Shown here: piece after piece, positions 1-4,350 of the stretch
Layout of the letters: each line of letters opens with the position of its first letter
How positions within the stretch are numbered: position 1 is the stretch's first letter
NCBI GenBank assembly: GCA_022599995.1
Contig: JAHZLG010000259.1
Location: forward strand, 1-5,113
From: Alphaproteobacteria bacterium
Lineage (GTDB): Bacteria; Pseudomonadota; Alphaproteobacteria; CBDBCS01; JAHZLG01
DNA length: 5,113 nucleotides
Direction of reading: 5' to 3'
The notes under the pieces: model-generated
Told to the model about the DNA's origin: nothing
Seen by the model: the letters and a program-made list of their open reading frames with translations, nothing else
Databases searched by the model: none
Translations under genes and position numbers: made by a program

Positions 1-263
1 CCGAGCTGTCCACGAATTTTGCCCAACAAGGCTTTTATGGTTACGTCGTGTTTCTGGCGGCCCTGTCGCTTAACCTCGGCATCATCAACCTGTTTCCGCT
101 GCCCGTGCTCGATGGAGGACACCTGCTGTTCTACGGCATCGAAGCCATTCGGGGCCGCCCGCTTTCTCTTCGCTACCAGCTCATGTTTTTCCGAGTTGGG
201 ATTGTCTTGTTGCTGACATTCATGCTGTTTGTGACCTATCAAGACCTGTTGCGTTTGTTCTGA
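1..263 (+). CDS. rseP: RseP-type site-2 zinc metalloprotease, C-terminal part (5' end outside window)
   Basis: The first complete codon is at position 3, and 86 residues are visible before the TGA at 261-263. The decisive motif is NLFPLPVLDGGH (87-122), the C-terminal NxxPxPxLDGG signature of RIP/RseP proteases, in which the Asp is a zinc ligand. It is followed by the family-typical stretch IEAIRGRPLS and a final hydrophobic segment (about residues 59-77, FFRVGIVLLLTFMLFVTY). Known family role: cleavage of transmembrane substrates inside the inner membrane, classically the anti-sigma factor RseA during envelope stress. The HExxH half of the active site and the PDZ domains would lie upstream of the window. 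The position immediately before bamA is the standard proteobacterial order. The call is secure; only the upstream extent is unknown. Confidence 0.95.
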   Translation, partial: ELSTNFAQQGFYGYVVFLAALSLNLGIINLFPLPVLDGGHLLFYGIEAIRGRPLSLRYQLMFFRVGIVLLLTFMLFVTYQDLLRLF

Positions 264-325
264 CTGTGGTTATACGTCTTCGCTTTGCGCGAGTGGCAGC
301 CATACGGACAGCTTTATGGCCAGCC

Positions 326-337
326 TTGGCTAGCCAA
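326..337. repeat. 12-bp perfect palindrome with CTAG centre
   Basis: TTGGCTAGCCAA is its own reverse complement. It lies in the rseP-bamA spacer. It may be a dimeric-protein site or chance. Its CTAG centre is shared with the palindromes at 4417-4533, and CTAG is usually a rare tetranucleotide in proteobacterial genomes. Function unknown. Confidence 0.4.
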
Positions 338-484
338 AGACCAAGACCATCCTCCCTGCGAGAGACTGGAATCAGTGTGAAGAGGCATATCTCATCCCCT
401 GCCTATTCTGTTTGTGCTATAAGCTGGAATTCCCCCCGCAATTGACCCCGGGATCACGCCGGAATCCATACCCGGAATTCACTT

Positions 485-489
485 AAGGA
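485..489 (+). promoter_or_regulatory. ribosome binding site of bamA
   Basis: AAGGA matches the Shine-Dalgarno core. The distance to the ATG at 503 is 13 nt, on the long side, but no better ATG/GTG lies closer, and the protein from 503 begins with a good signal peptide, which supports this start. Confidence 0.55.
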
Positions 490-502
490 AAAAACGATCA
501 CA

Positions 503-3301
503 ATGCCTCAACGTTCTTGGTTCTCACGGTCACTTGATCGAACGGGGTTTCGATGTGATCGTGCCGGCTTGCTTGTTGGGCTTGTTCTGGGTTTGGGGTT
601 GCTTGTCGTCGGTGCGGCACAAGGGCAGATCATCATTCCGCCGGGTGACAACACCCCGCTCGTCTCTCCGTCCCCTTCCCCTGAGGATGCTCCGAATGGG
701 CAGCAGGCACTTCCTGAGGATGCTCAGGACGGGCAGCAGCAGCCTGCCGTCCCGAAGGACATAGCCGATGCCCCGAGCACACCGCCAACCGCGCCCCCGA
801 AGGCCGCGCCAGCGACGCCGACGGTAAAGGACATTATTATCCGCGGTGCCTACCGCGTCGACCCCGAGACAATCCTCTCCTTGTTGCGGTTCAACATCGG
901 GAGCCCCCTGTCGAGCGGGGATCAGGTGGGCGAAACCGAGCGACTCATCGCCGACGGACTCAAGCGAATTTTCCGCGCAGGCTATTTCGCCGATGTGGAT
1001 ATTGTCATCAATGATGACAATGAAGTCATCATCACGGTCGTCGAGAACCCGATCATTCGGAAAGTGGCGTTTGAAGGCAACAAGAAGATCGAGGACACCA
1101 TCCTCGAATCCGAGACATCCGTGCGCGGCGGGCAAATACTGTCGCGTCGTCGCATCCAGCGCGACATCGAGAAAATACTCACGATATACCAGCGGCGCGG
1201 GCGTTTTCTCGCCATGGTAACACCCCAAATCATCGAACACGAAAACCGCCGAGTCGATCTGGTCTATCAGATAGTCGAGGGGGACAGCACGCGGATCGAC
1301 AAAATATTCTTCTTGGGTGCCAACAGTTTTCGGCATAGCACCCTCGCCACGGTGTTACTGTCGCGTGCGGATGCATTCTGGCGATTCTTCAGTGGCTCCC
1401 CCGCATGGGACCCCGACCGGATCAGCTATGACGAGCAGCTCCTGCGCACCTTCTACGGCACGCAAGGGTTTCACGAAGCCATCATCGCCAATCAGGTGAC
1501 GGAGATCGCCCCCGACCGCTCGCGGTTTTTCGTCTCGTTCTTGATCGAAGAAAACACGCGTTATCGGCTCGGCGATGCGACGATTGCGACCGAGATTCCC
1601 GATCTAGACATAGCCACCCTCGAGTCCCACCTCGCCCAAGAGGGTGGGCTGGGAATCGACCGCGGCGACTGGGCTGACCTCACCTTGATCACCCAGTACG
1701 CAGACACCATCCAGCTGGCGGCGAATGACCTTGGTTTCTCTTTTGTGCGGGTCGATTTCACCATCGATCGCACGAGCGATGCCAGCACTAGTGATACCGC
1801 TGGTGGCAGTGCGAACGGCAGTGCAAATATCGATGCGAATGGCAGTGCAAATATCGATGCGAATGGCAGTGCGAATGGCGACGCAACGCAGGCAGACGAC
1901 AAACGGATAGCCGATGCGCCGAGCAGCGAAACTGCCCCCGAAGGCATCGCCCCCGAAGGCATCGCCCCCGAAGGCATCGCCCCCGAAGGCATCGCCCCCG
2001 AAGGCATCGCCCCCGAAGGCATCGCCCCCGAAGGCATCGCAAATGTGCGCTATACGATCACGCGTGCCCCGCCGCAGTATATTGAACGGGTGCTGATTTC
2101 GGGCAACACGGTGACGCTCGATCGCGTTATTCGGCGCGCCTTGTTGTTCAATGAAGGCGATGCCTATAACCAAAGCCTCGTGAATCAGTCGATCAATCGC
2201 ATACGCCAATTGGGCTATTTCGAGGACATTCAAGTGCAAGCCCATGCGGGCAGTGTTGCGGGCAAGCTGGTCATCGAGATTGCCGTTAAGGAGGCCCGCA
2301 CGGCAAGAATCAATTTCGCTTTCGGCGTCTCGACGGTCACGGGGGTGGTGATCACGGGAGCCTTCGGGGAGAACAATTTCCGCGGCCGAGGACAGGCAGT
2401 CGACTTTCAACTCTCCCTTGCCCAAGAGGCTAGCTCGGCGCGACTGGTCTTCACCGAGCCCTCGTGGCGGGACTCGCCGTTGTCATACAGCTATGCAGCG
2501 AATTATTCCCTCTCGGATTACTCCTCGCTGACCTACTCGATCGCCACGATTTCGTTTACTTTCGGCGTGGGGACACGGATCAACGATCACTGGCGATACA
2601 GCACCAACCTGGAGTACGCCGAAATAACGGTGAGCGATCTCCACGATGACGCCTCGGATTCGGTGCGGGAACGCGCGGGCACGCGGCACACTGTGGTGTC
2701 CTCGCACACGTTCCGCTTTGCTGATTTTGTCGGTTCCAGCTTCCCAAGACGGGGGTTATCGTGGAGTAACACCCTGCAGTATGCCGGTTTTGGCGGAAAT
2801 GCATCCTATGTGCGCTTGCGTGAATCGCTCTCGCACACGTACTTCTTCTCGGATCAGCTGTCACTGCAGTCAGCATTGACGGGCGTGATGGTCGTGCCAG
2901 CGGGCAAGGCGTTGACGGTCACCGAACGCACATTGCTCGGGGGCAATTCATTTCGCGGCTTCACCTATGGAGGCCTCGGCCCGCGCGATGCCGAGTATGG
3001 CGACGCCCTTGGCGGCGAATATGCCGCGGTGCTTGCTTCGACCTTAATCTTTCCGGTTGGCCTGCCGAAAGACCTCGGCGTGCGCGCCATCGCGTTCCTG
3101 GACACGGGCATGGTCACCGGGGTGCGCCAGTCTGTGATCGATGATTCCCAAATCCTCGACAACGGCAGCGTGCGCATCGGTGGAGGCTTCGGCGTCGCAT
3201 GGCGTACTCCCTTCGGGCCACTGCAATTCCTGTTCCCACGCGCCCTGCAAAAAGAGTCCTATGACAGCGAGCAAACCTTCCTGCTGAGTGTCGGCGGCTA
3301 G
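503..3301 (+). CDS. bamA: Outer membrane protein assembly factor BamA (Omp85) with enlarged POTRA4
   Basis: BamA is the Omp85 insertase that folds beta-barrel proteins into the outer membrane. The start at 503 gives a signal peptide (arginine-containing n-region, hydrophobic core about 21-38, probable cleavage near AAQG 38-41). A proline/glutamine-rich linker follows (about 43-107). Five POTRA domains come next, at about 108-183, 184-263, 264-352, 353-524 and 525-603; typical words are RAGYFADV (158-165) and QLGYFEDI (569-576). The C-terminal 16-strand barrel begins near 604 and carries the L6 signature as FRGF (817-820, usually VRGF) and a late barrel word PFGPLQF (903-909). At 932 residues it is longer than the usual 750-800 or so. 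The excess is the N-terminal linker and a low-complexity insert at about residues 424-513, in what appears to be the beta2-beta3 turn of POTRA4, holding Gly-Ser-Ala-Asn/Ile-Asp-Ala-Asn repeats and seven APEGI pentapeptides. The protein ends TFLLSVGG, about two residues short of the usual terminal Phe/Trp. Identity is secure; the domain limits are estimates by eye. Confidence 0.97.
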   Translation: MPQRSWFSRSLDRTGFRCDRAGLLVGLVLGLGLLVVGAAQGQIIIPPGDNTPLVSPSPSPEDAPNGQQALPEDAQDGQQQPAVPKDIADAPSTPPTAPPKAAPATPTVKDIIIRGAYRVDPETILSLLRFNIGSPLSSGDQVGETERLIADGLKRIFRAGYFADVDIVINDDNEVIITVVENPIIRKVAFEGNKKIEDTILESETSVRGGQILSRRRIQRDIEKILTIYQRRGRFLAMVTPQIIEHENRRVDLVYQIVEGDSTRIDKIFFLGANSFRHSTLATVLLSRADAFWRFFSGSPAWDPDRISYDEQLLRTFYGTQGFHEAIIANQVTEIAPDRSRFFVSFLIEENTRYRLGDATIATEIPDLDIATLESHLAQEGGLGIDRGDWADLTLITQYADTIQLAANDLGFSFVRVDFTIDRTSDASTSDTAGGSANGSANIDANGSANIDANGSANGDATQADDKRIADAPSSETAPEGIAPEGIAPEGIAPEGIAPEGIAPEGIAPEGIANVRYTITRAPPQYIERVLISGNTVTLDRVIRRALLFNEGDAYNQSLVNQSINRIRQLGYFEDIQVQAHAGSVAGKLVIEIAVKEARTARINFAFGVSTVTGVVITGAFGENNFRGRGQAVDFQLSLAQEASSARLVFTEPSWRDSPLSYSYAANYSLSDYSSLTYSIATISFTFGVGTRINDHWRYSTNLEYAEITVSDLHDDASDSVRERAGTRHTVVSSHTFRFADFVGSSFPRRGLSWSNTLQYAGFGGNASYVRLRESLSHTYFFSDQLSLQSALTGVMVVPAGKALTVTERTLLGGNSFRGFTYGGLGPRDAEYGDALGGEYAAVLASTLIFPVGLPKDLGVRAIAFLDTGMVTGVRQSVIDDSQILDNGSVRIGGGFGVAWRTPFGPLQFLFPRALQKESYDSEQTFLLSVGG
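680..739 (+). repeat. Imperfect 33-bp-period duplication in the bamA N-terminal linker
   Basis: Two 27-bp blocks at 680-706 and 713-739 match at 24 of 27 positions, encoding PEDAPNGQQ and PEDAQDGQQ. The period is 11 codons, so frame is kept. It lies in the presumably disordered periplasmic linker between the signal peptide and POTRA1. Confidence 0.7.
1805..1876 (+). repeat. In-frame GSAN/IDAN repeat in bamA
   Basis: Two perfect adjacent copies of a 24-bp unit (1817-1840 and 1841-1864; the unit begins GGCAGTGCAAAT and encodes GSANIDAN) are flanked on both sides by 12-bp half-units (GGCAGTGCGAAC at 1805-1816, GGCAGTGCGAAT at 1865-1876). The unit is a multiple of three and the product is small and polar, as in a flexible loop. 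It forms the first half of the POTRA4 insert. Confidence 0.85.
1934..2038 (+). repeat. Seven perfect tandem copies of a 15-bp unit in bamA
   Basis: The unit GCCCCCGAAGGCATC occurs seven times in a row without a single difference, encoding (APEGI)x7, residues 478-512. Because the unit contains no stop triplet in any frame on either strand, long spurious antisense reading frames are open across it. The exact identity of all copies, including third codon positions, indicates recent expansion by replication slippage and probable copy-number variation between strains. It forms the second half of the POTRA4 insert. Confidence 0.95.
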
Positions 3302-3438
3302 TCATCGCCGGGCCCCTTCACGCGCGGGGGAATGTCACGCTCGTTGGCATCACGCGCATCCCACCTTGCCAACGCCGCAACCGCAAACCCCGCAACCCGC
3401 AACCGCAAACTCTGCAACCCTTGCAAGCCGCAAACCCC

Positions 3439-3570
3439 GCAACCGCCAACCGCCAACCCCGCAACCGCCAACCGCCAACGCCGCAACCGCCAACCGCCAA
3501 CGCCGCAACCGCCAACCGCCAACGCCGCAACCGCCAACCGCCAACGCCGCAACCGCCAACAGCCAACGCC
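3439..3570 (+). repeat. Six tandem copies of a 22-bp intergenic repeat
   Basis: Units lie at 3439-3460, 3461-3482, 3483-3504, 3505-3526, 3527-3548 and 3549-3570. Each begins GCAACCGCCAAC, except that the last has A for C at position 12 or later (AACAGCC instead of AACCGCC). The first unit ends CCCC instead of CGCC; units 2-5 are identical. A 22-bp unit rotates the reading frame, so the array is not under coding constraint. Degenerate relatives (CGCAACC, CGCAAAC) flank it on both sides. Units abut directly without spacers, so it is not a CRISPR array. Confidence 0.93.
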
Positions 3571-3675
3571 GCAACTCCCGCAAACCCTGCCAACTCCGCC
3601 AACTCCACCGCAAACCGCAACCCGCAACCCGCAACGCTCGCCAACTTCGCAACCCGCAAACCCCGCCAAAACCTT

Positions 3676-3682
3676 GAGAAAG
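3676..3682 (+). promoter_or_regulatory. Possible ribosome binding site of skp
   Basis: GAGAAAG is a weak, purine-rich Shine-Dalgarno-like stretch 8 nt before the ATG at 3691. It is the only such stretch in the C/A-rich leader and supports this ATG over the in-frame ATG at 3421. Confidence 0.4.
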
Positions 3683-3690
3683 CCAACACG

Positions 3691-4299
3691 ATGACCCGTT
3701 CGCAACCGCCTCTAATCAGACAACGCTTGCTTTCCTTGCTGACGGTCGTCGCGATCGTGCTTGCTCTCCCGCAACTAACGCTTCCGCGCACCGCGTCGGC
3801 GCAAACCTCATTGACCCCCCCCGTGCTTGCCGTTGTCAGCATCGAAGCCATCTTTGCCCGATCAACCGCATGGCAGCAGGCGGTTGCCCACCTACAATCG
3901 CAACAGCAGATTCTCCAGCAGGCACAACGCCAACAGCAACAAGAGCTCAGCAGCCAATCCAACCAACTGAACGAGCAAAAACAATTTCTCACCGACGAGG
4001 CGTTTGCCAGCCAGCAACGCCAACTGCTCGCACAGCGCGACACCATCACGGCAGGATTGCAACAGCGGGCGAACGCCTTGCAACAGATCGACGCCGCCCT
4101 GAGACAGCAATTGCTCGCCCAGGTTGACCTCGCCACGCGCCAAATCGGCACGCCGCGCGGCATCGATATTGTCATCGCCACGAGCCAGCAGGGCAATATC
4201 CTGCTTATCTCGAGTGAGTACGACATTACCGCCGCGGTTATTGCCCAACTGAACGCCAATTTTGTCAGTTTCCCGGTGGCGGCGTTGCGGAGTATTTGA
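3691..4299 (+). CDS. skp: OmpH/Skp-family periplasmic chaperone
   Basis: This 202-residue protein starts at the ATG at 3691: the next residues form a clean signal peptide (hydrophobic core about 13-30, probable cleavage ASA-Q at 37/38). The mature part shows the OmpH/Skp layout: a first beta strand PVLAVVSIEAIFARS (44-58, compare the family's IAVVDxxxIxxxS), a long helical coiled-coil arm (about 59-145) with the recognisable LTDEAF (100-105), then C-terminal strands and helix (GIDIVIAT, YDITAAVIAQLNA 177-189). Known role: a trimeric holdase for unfolded outer-membrane proteins, delivering them to BamA, which is encoded just upstream. Odd feature: residues 61-145 contain about 28 Gln and the whole protein has a single Lys (K97), whereas E. 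coli Skp is lysine-rich and basic. An in-frame extension to 3421 exists but would place low-complexity sequence before the signal peptide and is rejected. Family call firm; substrate behaviour inferred. Confidence 0.9.
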   Translation: MTRSQPPLIRQRLLSLLTVVAIVLALPQLTLPRTASAQTSLTPPVLAVVSIEAIFARSTAWQQAVAHLQSQQQILQQAQRQQQQELSSQSNQLNEQKQFLTDEAFASQQRQLLAQRDTITAGLQQRANALQQIDAALRQQLLAQVDLATRQIGTPRGIDIVIATSQQGNILLISSEYDITAAVIAQLNANFVSFPVAALRSI

Positions 4300-4350
4300 C
4301 CGCAAGCACATGGCAAGCTCCCTTCATTTGTCTCTCTCTTTTGTTTTTTG
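4300..4350 (+). other. skp-hydrolase spacer with pyrimidine-rich leader
   Basis: The 51-bp gap ends in a T/C-rich run (about 4323-4349) directly before the ATG at 4351. There is no Shine-Dalgarno sequence. The T-run might suggest a terminator for skp, but no G/C-rich hairpin precedes it. Co-transcription with skp is plausible from the short spacing. Confidence 0.5.

Larger units (their letters stand above)
264..502 (+). promoter_or_regulatory. rseP-bamA intergenic region, probable bamA leader
   Basis: This 239-bp spacer has no credible coding frame. It is long enough to hold a promoter for bamA, but no convincing -35/-10 pair was found. TATAAG at 418-423 resembles a -10 box without a good -35 at the right distance, and TTGACC at 442-447 resembles a -35 without a good -10. 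The proximal part holds repeated GGAAT-type words: GGAATTC at 426-432 and again at 474-480, exactly 48 bp apart, plus CCGGAAT at 459-465 and 472-478, 13 bp apart. These could be protein-binding half-sites or chance. No intrinsic terminator for rseP is visible, so read-through from rseP is possible. Confidence 0.4.
3302..3690 (+). other. bamA-skp spacer: C/A-rich, T-depleted low-complexity DNA
   Basis: This 389-bp stretch has no credible gene. From about 3360 to 3668 it consists almost wholly of words such as CCGCAAC, CGCAAAC, CGCCAAC and CCGCAACC on the + strand. Positions 3423-3575 (153 nt) contain no T at all. Frames stay open on both strands only because stop codons cannot form in such sequence; their translations are Asn/Pro/Gln/Arg/Thr or Gly/Val/Leu/Arg low-complexity strings with no domain. 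No bamA terminator hairpin was recognised. A transcript across it would be C/A-rich and probably weakly structured, while the minus strand is rich in GG doublets. Confidence 0.75.

Noticed and set aside
418..470. Sigma70-like promoter for bamA
   Set aside because: TATAAG (418-423) has no suitable -35 and TTGACC (442-447) has no suitable -10 at 16-18 bp; too weak to annotate as a promoter.
1604..2425. Long open frame on the minus strand within bamA (273 codons)
   Set aside because: It is held open by the 15-bp and 24-bp repeats, which contain no stop in any frame; the opposite strand is an unambiguous BamA, and the antisense product has no recognisable domain.
3439..3570. CRISPR array
   Set aside because: The 22-bp units abut directly, with no unique spacers, and no cas genes are visible.
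3421..3690. In-frame 90-codon N-terminal extension of skp from the ATG at 3421
   Set aside because: It would be encoded by the 22-bp array, which shifts frame at each unit, and would put low-complexity Asn/Pro/Gln sequence before an intact signal peptide.
3288..3694. Small + strand frames (129 and 120 codons) in the spacer
   Set aside because: Repetitive Asn/Pro/Gln/Arg/Thr products in several frames at once, explained by the lack of T; no ribosome site or domain.
4300..4350. Intrinsic terminator after skp
   Set aside because: There is a T-rich run, but no stable G/C-rich hairpin before it.
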